Part shown: piece after piece, positions 8,537 to 16,851 of the stretch
Numbering within the stretch: position 1 is the stretch's first letter
How the letters are laid out: the number at the start of each line of letters is the position of its first letter
Assembly (NCBI GenBank): GCA_023395555.1
Contig: JAEWYQ010000004.1
Location: 124,001-188,000 of the forward strand
Source of the DNA: Bacillota bacterium
GTDB taxonomy: Bacteria > Bacillota > Clostridia > Lachnospirales > Lachnospiraceae
Reading direction: 5' to 3'
Length of the DNA stretch: 64,000 nucleotides
Translations under genes and position numbers: made by a program
Notes under the pieces: model-generated
Database searches by the model: none
The model's input: the letters and a program-made list of their open reading frames with translations, nothing else
What the model was told of the DNA's origin: nothing

Positions 8537-9316
8537 TTACATTCCCATGCTCTCATACCTTTTAATACCCCGGTAAAATACATGGCGGGCTATGAGCAGG
8601 AATAAGGCGCTCATTCCGACGAGGGCAAGGCTGTAGGAGATTGCATGCTCTCCCCGCAGTATGTAAGCCGGTATACTGCCGATGAAGGCGTAGGGGATTA
8701 TGAAGAGAAGGACCAGACGCACGCCTTTGGGGTAGATGGTGACGGGGTAGCGGGCGTATTGCCCCAGGCTGTTTATGGTGAAGGGGATGCTGGTTCTTCC
8801 GCCCGAATCGAACCAGAAGATCAGGCTGTTGCTGATCAGGTAGACCGACATGAGGATTACTGTGCCGCAGACGATGAATAAGAGACACAGAAGAAGCGTG
8901 ACGAGGGTAAACCTGCCCAAGGACTTTAAGAGTATATTCAGGCTGATGATGCCGAATAGGAATACGCCGATGCCCTGCAGGCCCATTCCGAAGGAAAGCA
9001 CCTGGAAGAAGGGGGAGACCGGGCGGGAAAGGATGGTATCGAACTTGCCGCCGAAGACCATGGCCGGCATCTGCCAGATGCCCTCGAAGAGGACGCTGTT
9101 AAGGCCCTCCGCGATGAAGAGGAAGGACATGATCAGATAGACCTCCTTCTCCTGCCAGCCCGCGATGTTGGGGAGGTTTTTGTAGATTACGAAGGGGATG
9201 GCCATGGTCAGGAGGCGTGTCACGATGCCCGATATCAGCATCATCCAGAAATTGAAGGTGTACTCCATCTCCGTTTTGATGTACTGTTCTTTTAGCTTGA
9301 AAAATATTCTCAGCAT
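8537..9316 (-). CDS. ABC-2 type exporter permease (COG3694-like)
   Basis: A membrane protein of 259 residues with about six predicted spans. It belongs with the ABC2_membrane_6 (DUF990) permeases that occur as a pair next to one ATPase. The ATG at 9316 is preferred over 9331 because AGGAGGTTGAC lies directly before it. It is separated from the preceding permease stop by one base, so translation is likely coupled. The three genes at 8537-11113 form one exporter. Substrates of this family are mostly unknown, with suggestions of antibiotics, lipids or viologens; none can be assigned here. Confidence 0.85.
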   Translation of the reverse strand: MLRIFFKLKEQYIKTEMEYTFNFWMMLISGIVTRLLTMAIPFVIYKNLPNIAGWQEKEVYLIMSFLFIAEGLNSVLFEGIWQMPAMVFGGKFDTILSRPVSPFFQVLSFGMGLQGIGVFLFGIISLNILLKSLGRFTLVTLLLCLLFIVCGTVILMSVYLISNSLIFWFDSGGRTSIPFTINSLGQYARYPVTIYPKGVRLVLLFIIPYAFIGSIPAYILRGEHAISYSLALVGMSALFLLIARHVFYRGIKRYESMGM

Positions 9317-9317
9317 G

Positions 9318-10115
9318 TCAACCTCCTGCAATCATCAGATTCTTCCGCACACGGCTGTAGATCAGGCTGTGAAGAAGGATAAAGGCTGCCAGCCACGCCA
9401 GCTGGCCCAGGTAGATCATGGGAAGGCTGACCGGCAGCTCCTGCCCCAGCAGCAGCCCCGCCGGAATCTGCAGCATATAGGGGAAGGGCGTCATATAGGT
9501 GAAGTTCTTAAGCCAGACCGGGAACATGGCCACCGGCAGCATGGCGCCGGAGAAGAATTCATACAGCGCGATTCGGGTCCAGGTGATTCCCAGATGGCCC
9601 GTGGAGAAAAAGCATAAAAGGCTGAATACCTCTACCAGCATGATCCGGAGCAGCACCGACAGAATGAAGCACGGGATGAATAGCAGCACCGAACCCAGTC
9701 TGGGCGCGGCCATGTATTTTCCGAAGCAGAGAAAACCCGCTGTCACGATAATCAGGTTGACCAGGCTTTGCAGAAGGATGGCCCCCGCCATCTCCGAGAC
9801 GGCCTGCACCAGGAAGGATACCGGGCGGATGCACCGGGATACTACGGAGCCGCTTCGGATCTCCCTGGCCAGGACATTCTCGGTGGACCAGCCCAGCAGA
9901 TTGTTTAATCCAAAGGCGATCAGGATATAGGCGTACATCTCTTCCCTTGCCACTCCGCCGATGGCTCCTCCGGCCTGCTGGCCGTACAGGGCGGGCCACA
10001 GCAAATATTGGCCTCCCAGAAGAACCAAGGGGGTAAAGAGATTCAGGATGAAGCTGGTCCGGTAATACATATGGCTTTGCATGGAAATTGCCGTCAGTTT
10101 TAAAAATGCTTTCAC
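9318..10115 (-). CDS. ABC-2 type exporter permease (COG4587-like)
   Basis: A 265-residue protein with about six membrane spans, the second DUF990-type permease of the exporter. The N-terminal part (KLTAISMQSHMYYRTSFILNL) and the central FGLNNLLGWSTENVLAREIRSGSVVS segment are characteristic of this permease class. It starts 5 bases after the ATPase gene ends and overlaps the next gene's ribosome site. It probably forms a heterodimer with the product of 8537-9316. Confidence 0.85.
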   Translation of the reverse strand: MKAFLKLTAISMQSHMYYRTSFILNLFTPLVLLGGQYLLWPALYGQQAGGAIGGVAREEMYAYILIAFGLNNLLGWSTENVLAREIRSGSVVSRCIRPVSFLVQAVSEMAGAILLQSLVNLIIVTAGFLCFGKYMAAPRLGSVLLFIPCFILSVLLRIMLVEVFSLLCFFSTGHLGITWTRIALYEFFSGAMLPVAMFPVWLKNFTYMTPFPYMLQIPAGLLLGQELPVSLPMIYLGQLAWLAAFILLHSLIYSRVRKNLMIAGG

Positions 10116-10120
10116 GATCC

Positions 10121-11113
10121 TTAAGCCTCCCTTGAAAAGATTCTGGAGACCACTTCATCGATATCCGGCTCCTGTATGGTAATATCCTCAATTTCAAAGG
10201 ACTGGGAGATGGCGTTTAATACCTGTTCCGAGGAATACTGCTCCGTTTGGTATATGATTTTGGTGGTTCGGCCCTCCGCTGTAATTCTGGCTTCCGGCAG
10301 CAGCGGCCGGATGTCCCTTTTCAGGCTTCCGACCACCTTGACCATCTTATCTCTGACATAGCGGTGCTTCAGATCCTCCAGGGTACCGTCATAGAACAGC
10401 CTGCCTTTGGAAAGCACAATGGCATCGTCACAGATCTCGTCAATGTCGTCCAGATCATGACTGGTGAGGAAAATGCTGATGCCCTTCTCCCGGTTCATCT
10501 GGCGCAGGAAGGTGCGTATGGTATGCTTCACATTGATGTCCAGTCCGATGGTGGGCTCGTCCAGATACAGGAGCTTTGGGTCATGCAGGAATACCATCCC
10601 GATGTCTGATTTCATCCGCTGTCCCAGGGACAGCTTCCTTGCCGGGGAGGACAGGATGGGGGCCAGCTCCAGCAGCTCCACCACCATGTCAAAATTTCTC
10701 CGGAACCGGTCCTTGTCCAGTTTATACAGGGTTTGAATGGCATTATAGCTCTCAATGACGGGAATATCCGTCCATAGGTTGGATTTCTGACCGAAGATCA
10801 CTCCGATGCTGCGCAGGTAGTCCTGTCCGCTGTGCCTTGGGTCCTGTCCGCGGGAATCACCGTCCATAGATACCTTGATCTCTCCCCTTGTGGGGGTTAG
10901 AATTCCGATCATCATTTTGATCAGGGTGGATTTGCCCGCCCCGTTTTCCCCGATGCAGGCCAGGGCCTGTCCCTCCTTTACGCGGAAGGAAACCTGATCA
11001 ACGGCCGCCTTCTCTACCCATTGGGAATGAAACAGATTTTTGAAAGCCCCCTTCAAACCGGGGTCCTTCACATTGTTGCGATATATCTTGCTCAGGTTAG
11101 TTACCTCTATCAT
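10121..11113 (-). CDS. ABC exporter ATP-binding protein (COG4586-like)
   Basis: A 330-residue ATPase that powers the two downstream permeases. Walker A is GENGAGKST, the signature is LSLGQRMKSD, and Walker B is LLYLDEPTIGLD, followed by LTSHDLDDIDEICD with the switch histidine. The C-terminal 80 residues form the accessory domain usual in this group. GGAGCG lies upstream of the ATG. An IGVIFGQKSNLWTDIPVIESYN Q-loop region supports the COG4586 assignment. No regulator is adjacent. Confidence 0.9.
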   Translation of the reverse strand: MIEVTNLSKIYRNNVKDPGLKGAFKNLFHSQWVEKAAVDQVSFRVKEGQALACIGENGAGKSTLIKMMIGILTPTRGEIKVSMDGDSRGQDPRHSGQDYLRSIGVIFGQKSNLWTDIPVIESYNAIQTLYKLDKDRFRRNFDMVVELLELAPILSSPARKLSLGQRMKSDIGMVFLHDPKLLYLDEPTIGLDINVKHTIRTFLRQMNREKGISIFLTSHDLDDIDEICDDAIVLSKGRLFYDGTLEDLKHRYVRDKMVKVVGSLKRDIRPLLPEARITAEGRTTKIIYQTEQYSSEQVLNAISQSFEIEDITIQEPDIDEVVSRIFSREA

Positions 11114-11197
11114 AATACGCTCCGCACCGCATTTCTTCCGCCGAAATCCTTCTCATGCCAAAATAGGATGCCTTCCCTTTCTTCTGTAATTCATTCT

Positions 11198-13759
11198 TTA
11201 TTCCAGCGTGACCGCCGTCGCTTCCCGGCAGCCCTCCGCTTCTGCTGTCACAATAATTCTGCCCTCCCCGTTTCTTCGGATATAGGCTGCAAGCTTGCCG
11301 GCAAATGTGCTCCGCTCATGATCCGCATAGGGGGTGAGATCGCTTAGATTACCGCTCTCCAGTCCCGCCAGCTCTCCCGCTCCGGTTACCGTTACTTTGA
11401 TTCGCCGGTCATCCCAGACTGTGATTCTGCCGTCTTCATCCTGCAGCTCAAACAGCAGCTGGTACAGATAACCCGTTTGTGCGCAAGCCGCCTCCCAGCT
11501 GTCCCCGGTAATGGCATCCGGCTGCTTCCAGATCCGGCAGTCAAGCTGCTGAGCAGCCTTGGTACTGCTCAATTTCCTCTCCAGAACCAGGCCTCCTTCT
11601 TCATTCAGGCCTTCCGCAGTCAACACTCCTTCTTCAAAGGGTACTTCGAACAGACAAGCCCCGTCTTCATTAAATTCCAAAGCTCTCAGAGAGGGACTGG
11701 AATTAATACGATCCGCAGAGAGAAGCTTTTCCTTGTCCGAAGAACAAAGCTTCCCGCTTTCCGCAGGACAGAGATTGAACCGGCCGATCTCCCTGCCGTT
11801 CAGGCAGAGCCTTATCTGGGGCAGATTGGTGTAACATTTTACAAGAATCGTCTCCCCTGCTTCGTAATTCCAGGACTCTGTCATAGGAATCCAATGTTCC
11901 CTTCTGCCATCGGCCTTCCGGGTAGCAATGTGCAGCACATCCCTGCCGCTCCAGAAAGACTTTCTCCGGTAGAATTCCGGTTTCTTAAATCCCGCACAGG
12001 TGATATAGCCCGCCCTGGAGCCCCGGACCGGCCAGCCGGCGGCCTCACCCAGATAATCGATTCCGGTCCACAGAAACTGCCCGCTGATATAGGGATTATC
12101 CTTTACCGCCAGCCAGGCGCTGTAGCTGTGCCCGTTCTCGCTTCCCAAAAAAGGCTTGTCCGGGAAGCTCTTGTGATCTTCCTCATATAAATGCTCTTTA
12201 TAATTATACCCCACAACGTCAAGAGAGTCCAGGAAGCCGATCCTGGCCGACAGCTCCGGAAAAGCCGCCGCCAGCGTCACCGGGCGGCTGGTATCCTCCG
12301 AACGGACAATCTCTGCCAGCTCTCTTGCGATCACTGCCAGCCGCTCCGCATTGGGCTTGTTACGGTCATACCGTCTCTCTGCCTCGGGCTTGTTGGCGTC
12401 ATTGTTGCCGGTCATCGTGTCAAACATGGGATGGCAGTAGGGATCATTGGGATAATCAATCTCATTGCCGATACTCCACAGGATAACCGAGGGGTGATTC
12501 CTGTCCCGGCGTACCATTGCCCTCAGGTCCTCCTCATGCCATTTTGGGAAATCTTCAAAATACCCCTGATGCCTGGGCGGATATACATTGTGTCCCACGG
12601 ACCATTTATTCTTGGCATTCTCCCACTCGTCAAAAGCCTCGTCCATCATCAGAAAGCCCATATGGTCACACAGCCGGTATAATTCCGGCATATGGGGATT
12701 GTGACTGCAGCGGATGGCATTACAGCCGCTTTCCTTCAGCAGCTCCAGACGTCTCTGCCATACCTCCGCCTTCATAGCCGCGCCCAGGCAGCCGCCGTCA
12801 TGATGCACACAGACACCTTTGAATTTGGTCTCCTCCCCATTCAGGAAGAACCCCTTATCCGGATCAAAGCAGAAGGTACGGATTCCTACGGTATCCTCAT
12901 GAACCAGATAGCTCGCCCCTCCCTCTTCTTCTGACTTCCCTTCGGAAGGGAGTACCGGACCCTTGACACGATAGCAGGTACGCATCCGGTACAGGTTCGG
13001 AGCTTTTGGCGACCACAGATCCGGCTTGTCCACAATGCCCTCCATGGTAAGCTTCCCCGCTGCTCCTGCTGCCAGAATAATGCTTCCCCGAAGTATCGTA
13101 CCGGCATCCCCCGGCTTCTCCGGCTTCTTATCCCAACCCGCCGAAAGCGGCTCCAGAGCCGTCTCTATCTCCAGGGTAACCTCTTCGGACAAGGAATTGA
13201 TTATTTCCTGGGTTACCTCCACCGCCGCCGATTGCCCGTTGGCCTCCCTGGTACGGAAAACGATCCCATACTCCGCAGGATGAACCGGCTCCTCAATCAC
13301 CAGGGTTACCTTCCTGGTAATTCCGCTTCCCGTAAACCACCGGGAGTCCGCAAGATCCGTATGAGCCACCTTGACACTGATCTCATTATCCTCCTCCCCA
13401 AAGTATGCAAAGGAAGAGAGATCATAGGAAAAGGTTGTATAGCCGCTGGGGCGTTTCCCCAGATAATAGCTGTTGCACCACACCTGGCTGTTCTTATACA
13501 CTCCGTCAAACACTACCCGGATGCTTTTGCCGCGGTATTCCTCCGGCAGATGGAATCGAAGACGGTACCAGCCGATACCCCCGGCCAGATAGCCGGTTCC
13601 GCTGGAATATTCCCGGGAAAAGGGATGCTCCACGGACCAGTCATGGGGCAGCATAACCGTCCTCCATGCGCTGTCGTCAAAGCCCTTGTACCAGGCCTCC
13701 TCACATTCTCCGTAATGAAATTTCCAATTCTGATTCAAATCCTTAATCACCGTATCCAT
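11198..13759 (-). CDS. Beta-galactosidase, glycoside hydrolase family 2
   Basis: An 853-residue GH2 enzyme: N-terminal jelly-roll (LNQNWKFHYGE...), Ig-like domain, TIM barrel and C-terminal beta domains including a DUF4982-like part. The acid/base glutamate is in ILWSIGNEIDYP and the nucleophile is probably in PFLGSENGHSYSAW. The start at 13759 is chosen because CGGAGG lies just upstream; the frame extends to 13828 without a ribosome site. No signal peptide, so cytoplasmic. The AraC regulator is directly upstream on the same strand and probably controls it. Beta-galactosidase is most likely; other GH2 activities such as beta-glucuronidase are less likely from the fold order. Confidence 0.85.
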   Translation of the reverse strand: MDTVIKDLNQNWKFHYGECEEAWYKGFDDSAWRTVMLPHDWSVEHPFSREYSSGTGYLAGGIGWYRLRFHLPEEYRGKSIRVVFDGVYKNSQVWCNSYYLGKRPSGYTTFSYDLSSFAYFGEEDNEISVKVAHTDLADSRWFTGSGITRKVTLVIEEPVHPAEYGIVFRTREANGQSAAVEVTQEIINSLSEEVTLEIETALEPLSAGWDKKPEKPGDAGTILRGSIILAAGAAGKLTMEGIVDKPDLWSPKAPNLYRMRTCYRVKGPVLPSEGKSEEEGGASYLVHEDTVGIRTFCFDPDKGFFLNGEETKFKGVCVHHDGGCLGAAMKAEVWQRRLELLKESGCNAIRCSHNPHMPELYRLCDHMGFLMMDEAFDEWENAKNKWSVGHNVYPPRHQGYFEDFPKWHEEDLRAMVRRDRNHPSVILWSIGNEIDYPNDPYCHPMFDTMTGNNDANKPEAERRYDRNKPNAERLAVIARELAEIVRSEDTSRPVTLAAAFPELSARIGFLDSLDVVGYNYKEHLYEEDHKSFPDKPFLGSENGHSYSAWLAVKDNPYISGQFLWTGIDYLGEAAGWPVRGSRAGYITCAGFKKPEFYRRKSFWSGRDVLHIATRKADGRREHWIPMTESWNYEAGETILVKCYTNLPQIRLCLNGREIGRFNLCPAESGKLCSSDKEKLLSADRINSSPSLRALEFNEDGACLFEVPFEEGVLTAEGLNEEGGLVLERKLSSTKAAQQLDCRIWKQPDAITGDSWEAACAQTGYLYQLLFELQDEDGRITVWDDRRIKVTVTGAGELAGLESGNLSDLTPYADHERSTFAGKLAAYIRRNGEGRIIVTAEAEGCREATAVTLE

Positions 13760-13936
13760 AGAAAGACCTCCGTTTTCAAAATGTAAGACAAGCCGCTTTA
13801 CGCTTGTCGTTGTTTGAGCATAAGACACGGTTTGGCAGTCGGCAGCCTTAACCGCAGCTCTATCATAATCATAAAAAAGCAGAGGGGAAAAGCAATAGAC
13901 AATTTAGACCTACTTTATCCAATAGCGACTTTTAGA

Positions 13937-14893
13937 TTACAAATCAGCGGATCTGTCCGCAGCCATCCTTCGCGCATAGGTAGCCGGCGGCACTCCAACC
14001 TGCTTTTTAAATACCCTGTTAAAATAATATTCATCCGGAAATCCCACCCGTTCCCCAACGGCTCCCATGCGCATCGGAGTGTGAAGAAGCAGGCTCTTGG
14101 CGGACTGAATCCTTATCTTAGTCAGATATTGAAAAATCGTCTGTCCCATTACCCTCTTAAAAATACGGTTCATATAATCAAAATTATTACCGAACTTCTT
14201 CTCCAGAAGCTCCCCCGTGATTTCTGCCGCATATTCCCGGTTGAGCCATTCCAGGATCTCCTGAACCCTCTCATAATAGACAGGCAAGGGAGCTGCCCCG
14301 GCATACTTCCTGCTGCTGTAATATTGATTCATGACAGCCGTCACAAAGGAACGTGAGATCTCAATAAATAATTGCTGTATCTTGCAAGCGCACAGCAGCT
14401 TATAATGCTCCAAAGGATCATAGTTATTCTGCTTTGCCTGCTGCAGCAGCCCGCTCATCCTGATCCGGTCACCGGTATTAACGATATTCCAATGCCGGGG
14501 CAGGAAGACGGTATTGCTCTTGCACTGGTCGTAGGAGGAACTGTCACTCTTCAGAGCATCCTGCCGCATCTGCATCAGGCTTCTGACCATCTCCTCCTCC
14601 CCTTTCATCTCCGCCGGGTGAAAATCGGAATGCATAAAATGCACATAAAAGTACTCGCAGCTGGAGGCTCTGGTTCCCTCATGGGTTCGGTCCTTATCCA
14701 ATATGCACACATCTCCGGGAAGGAGGGTAAATGCTGCCCCGTCCTCCAGCAGATGCATCTCTCCCCGCTTAACAAAGTATAGGATATACTCTCCCGCTTT
14801 CCGTTTCTTGTGAACATAGGGCGGCTCTACAACCGCATCATCGACAAGATGCACCATGGGCAGGCTGTCTCCCGATAATTGATAGAACTCCAT
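13937..14893 (-). CDS. AraC-family transcriptional regulator
   Basis: A 318-residue regulator. The N-terminal cupin domain (residues 1-100, with LLEDGAAFTLLPGDVCILDKDRTHEG) probably senses a sugar. The C-terminal two-HTH AraC DNA-binding domain (about residues 215-312) ends with FPDEYYFNRVFKKQVGVPPATYARR. It stands alone with its own promoter (14989-15017) immediately upstream of the GH2 gene and most likely activates it. On the minus strand a strong AGGAGG site precedes a six-codon ORF (about 14896-14916) that ends 3 bases before the ATG, which could couple or tune translation. Confidence 0.9.
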   Translation of the reverse strand: MEFYQLSGDSLPMVHLVDDAVVEPPYVHKKRKAGEYILYFVKRGEMHLLEDGAAFTLLPGDVCILDKDRTHEGTRASSCEYFYVHFMHSDFHPAEMKGEEEMVRSLMQMRQDALKSDSSSYDQCKSNTVFLPRHWNIVNTGDRIRMSGLLQQAKQNNYDPLEHYKLLCACKIQQLFIEISRSFVTAVMNQYYSSRKYAGAAPLPVYYERVQEILEWLNREYAAEITGELLEKKFGNNFDYMNRIFKRVMGQTIFQYLTKIRIQSAKSLLLHTPMRMGAVGERVGFPDEYYFNRVFKKQVGVPPATYARRMAADRSADL

Positions 14894-14988
14894 ACTTCAC
14901 CCGCTTTCCCTGCACATTTTACAATACCTCCTGAAAAGTGGTTTAAATCAAGGAGGATGACACGAAAAATTGCTCAATCGATAAAAGT

Positions 14989-15017
14989 ATTATACTCCCA
15001 TCCGGCAAAATCAACAA
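14989..15017 (-). promoter_or_regulatory. AraC gene promoter
   Basis: On the minus strand, TTGTTG (15012-15017), a 17-base spacer and TATAAT (14989-14994). It is about 95 bp upstream of the regulator's ATG. Confidence 0.6.
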
Positions 15018-15049
15018 GGACAGGATAAAATATATAATTCTGAACTCTC

Positions 15050-15078
15050 TTGACTTATATATCAGTCTGATATATGAT
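15050..15078 (+). promoter_or_regulatory. PadR operon promoter
   Basis: TTGACT (15050-15055), a 17-base spacer and TATGAT (15073-15078). The first palindromic operator fills most of the spacer and the second lies over the expected start site. Confidence 0.75.
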
Positions 15079-15097
15079 GACTATATCAGACTGATAT
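15059..15097. promoter_or_regulatory. Twin PadR operators
   Basis: Two perfect palindromes ATATCAG-N-CTGATAT, at 15059-15073 and 15083-15097, with centres 24 bp apart. The first lies between the -35 and -10 boxes and the second follows the -10 box. This layout suggests autorepression by the PadR protein encoded downstream, probably by two dimers. Confidence 0.75.
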
Positions 15098-15110
15098 GTG
15101 AGGTATGCCC

Positions 15111-15212
15111 ATGTGTATTAATATTTCCAGGATAGCAGGACAGGGTGAGATTGAAAGCATGGAGTCATTCCATAGGGTGCCTGTGTTGATAGCTGCAGGC
15201 GAAAAGCACTGA
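15111..15212 (+). CDS. Possible 33-codon leader ORF upstream of PadR
   Basis: An ATG at 15111, preceded by GTGAGG at a workable distance, opens a 33-codon frame (starts MCINISRIAG, ends AAGEKH) within the PadR leader. An in-frame ATG at 15105 is also present. It could be a leader peptide or a chance frame. No family recognised. Confidence 0.25.
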   Translation: MCINISRIAGQGEIESMESFHRVPVLIAAGEKH

Positions 15213-15242
15213 AATATACAATGCGAAGGACGGCGAAAAATA

Positions 15243-15788
15243 ATGGCAAATGAAAAAAAGCTGGATTGCGTTATCTTAGGTTTATTAAGTCATGAGGACT
15301 TAACTGGTTATGAAATAAAAAAGAGAATAGACACCGCCTTGAAATTTTTTTGGCACGCGAGCTTCGGAAGCATATATCCTACCTTGAGAGAACTTGTTGC
15401 CAGCGGCCTTGCCGCCAAATCCGACACCGCCGGGAATGACCGCAACAAAATAAGATACACCATAACCGGACAGGGCCGCCGGTATCTGGAGGGCTGGCTG
15501 GAGCTTCCTGCCGAAAAAGATGAGCTGCGTTACGAAACATTGCTGAAATTATTCTTTGCAGATGGCTCCGGGAAGGAGACGGCGCTAAGACATATCGAGA
15601 ACTTTGAAGCAAAGACAAAGGCGGAGCTTCCTTATCTGACATCCGCAGTCAAAACTCTGGAAAGCATCCGGGGTGATGATAAGGCACATCTGTATTACCT
15701 TCTCACCGCGCAATTCGGAGCGAAGGTATACAAGGCTTACCTGGATTGGTGCGAAGAGGCGAAAAACCTATTGAAGGGGGAAAATTAA
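15243..15788 (+). CDS. PadR-family transcriptional regulator
   Basis: A 181-residue regulator. The N-terminal winged helix starts with LDCVILGLLSHEDLTGYEIKK and contains SFGSIYPTLRELVASGL, the PadR hallmark. The C-terminal helices (residues about 95-175) match the Vir_act_alpha_C dimerisation domain. Twin palindromes at its promoter point to autorepression, probably relieved by a small hydrophobic or phenolic ligand as in known PadR proteins. The downstream gene starts 3 bases after its stop, so that membrane protein is the likely co-regulated target. Confidence 0.92.
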   Translation: MANEKKLDCVILGLLSHEDLTGYEIKKRIDTALKFFWHASFGSIYPTLRELVASGLAAKSDTAGNDRNKIRYTITGQGRRYLEGWLELPAEKDELRYETLLKLFFADGSGKETALRHIENFEAKTKAELPYLTSAVKTLESIRGDDKAHLYYLLTAQFGAKVYKAYLDWCEEAKNLLKGEN

Positions 15789-15791
15789 TCT

Positions 15792-16265
15792 ATGGGACAC
15801 TTTGGCTTTTCCTATATCGGTTTCATCTATATGCTCATGCTCGCGATCCCGAATATAATCTGGGCGCGGCACAAACCCCGCGGCTACGACCCCTCCGGTG
15901 AAAATAAAACCCTGCTGCTTTTTGAAAAGACCGGGCAGGTGCTTTGCACTGTAAGTATCTTATTTTTCAGCGATACCAATCCCCGGAGCTTTGAACTCCG
16001 TACCTTCTGGCTGCTGGCGTCCGCTTTGCTTATGATATCGTATGAGCTTTTCTGGATTCGCTATTTTCGCGGCGGACACACCCTGCAGGATTTCTACGGT
16101 TCTTTCCTTTGCGTTCCCGCACCGGGAGCCGCTCTGCCGGTTGCGGCGTTTCTGCTTCTCGGGATCTACGGGCGGCTGATCTGGCTGATTGCCGCTTCTG
16201 TAATATTAGGCATCGGCCACATCGGGATTCATTTGCAGCATATTCATAGCTTGAACAAGAAATGA
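15792..16265 (+). CDS. Small integral membrane protein, unknown function
   Basis: A 157-residue hydrophobic protein with about five predicted membrane spans (IGFIYMLMLAIPNIIWA, TGQVLCTVSILFF, FWLLASALLMISYELFWI and two near the C-terminus). A polar His-rich tail (HIGIHLQHIHSLNKK) follows. It starts 3 bases after the PadR gene with AAGGGGG as ribosome site, so the two are co-transcribed. In PadR operons the second gene is often the regulated transporter or membrane protein. It is too short for a usual transporter; no function is assigned. Confidence 0.8.
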   Translation: MGHFGFSYIGFIYMLMLAIPNIIWARHKPRGYDPSGENKTLLLFEKTGQVLCTVSILFFSDTNPRSFELRTFWLLASALLMISYELFWIRYFRGGHTLQDFYGSFLCVPAPGAALPVAAFLLLGIYGRLIWLIAASVILGIGHIGIHLQHIHSLNKK

Positions 16266-16366
16266 GCTTCATAAGCTTGTAGAATAAAATAGACGCTTCG
16301 GACAAGATATGGTATGATTTAGTAAATAGCAAATGGTGCTATGATTAACCGATAGGAGGTATCAGC

Positions 16367-16795
16367 GTGATAGAAGATGAATCGAAGATTAAAATGTACT
16401 CCTTTACGATGGATTGCAAAGACCCTTATGAATTAGCGAAATTCTATGCGGAGCTGCTCAAGTGGGAGATACCGTTTCATGATGAAGACTGGGCATGCGT
16501 AAGCGCTCCGGGAACGCAACAGGGATCATATCCCGGTATACTGTTTCAACGCAATCCCGAGTATCAACCGCCTGTATGGCCCGACGAGCCCGGAGCTCAA
16601 CAGCAGATGGCGCATCTGGACTTTGCTGTTACTGACTTGGAAAAAGCCGTTCCCTATGCACTCCAGTGCGGAGCAGCCATCTCAGGGAAGCAGTTTTCGA
16701 ATGACTGGAGGGTTATGTTTGATCCTGCCGGACACCCTTTTTGCTTATGTCAAATGAAATCCGTTTTTGAAAGTCCTCATTTTGCATTATTATAG
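16367..16795 (+). CDS. VOC (glyoxalase/dioxygenase fold) family protein
   Basis: A 142-residue protein with the paired beta-alpha-beta-beta-beta units of the VOC superfamily: MDCKDPYELAKFYAELLKWEI at the start, then HLDFAVTDLEKAVPYALQCGA and MFDPAGHPFCLCQ. GTG at 16367 is the start, supported by AGGAGGT 6 bases upstream. Such short VOC proteins may bind metals or antibiotics, or act on small thiol adducts; no substrate is apparent. It stands alone between the PadR unit and a convergent GMC gene. Confidence 0.85.
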   Translation: MIEDESKIKMYSFTMDCKDPYELAKFYAELLKWEIPFHDEDWACVSAPGTQQGSYPGILFQRNPEYQPPVWPDEPGAQQQMAHLDFAVTDLEKAVPYALQCGAAISGKQFSNDWRVMFDPAGHPFCLCQMKSVFESPHFALL

Positions 16796-16803
16796 AGAGC
16801 CGC

Positions 16804-16838
16804 AAGAGGGTAAAAGTAGCAAATGCTTATACCCTCTT
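16804..16838. terminator. Hairpin between convergent genes
   Basis: Arms AAGAGGGTA (16804-16812) and TACCCTCTT (16830-16838) form a hairpin between the VOC gene (plus) and the GMC gene (minus). A-rich and T-rich flanks are weak, so it may be a shared, moderate terminator. Confidence 0.55.
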
Positions 16839-16851
16839 TGAATGATATCTT

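Larger units (their letters stand above)
14894..15242. other. 349-bp divergent control region between the AraC and PadR genes
   Basis: It holds the AraC promoter (minus), the PadR promoter with twin palindromes (plus), and about 140 bp of PadR leader containing a short ORF. No other gene is visible. Confidence 0.7.

Noticed and set aside
8562..8888. 108-codon minus frame inside the ABC-2 permease gene
   Set aside because: Out-of-frame shadow rich in His/Pro/Arg; the permease frame has clear membrane spans.
9559..10197. 212-codon minus frame over the second ABC-2 permease and the end of the ATPase gene
   Set aside because: Overlaps two well-supported genes in another frame, with no conserved motifs or ribosome site.
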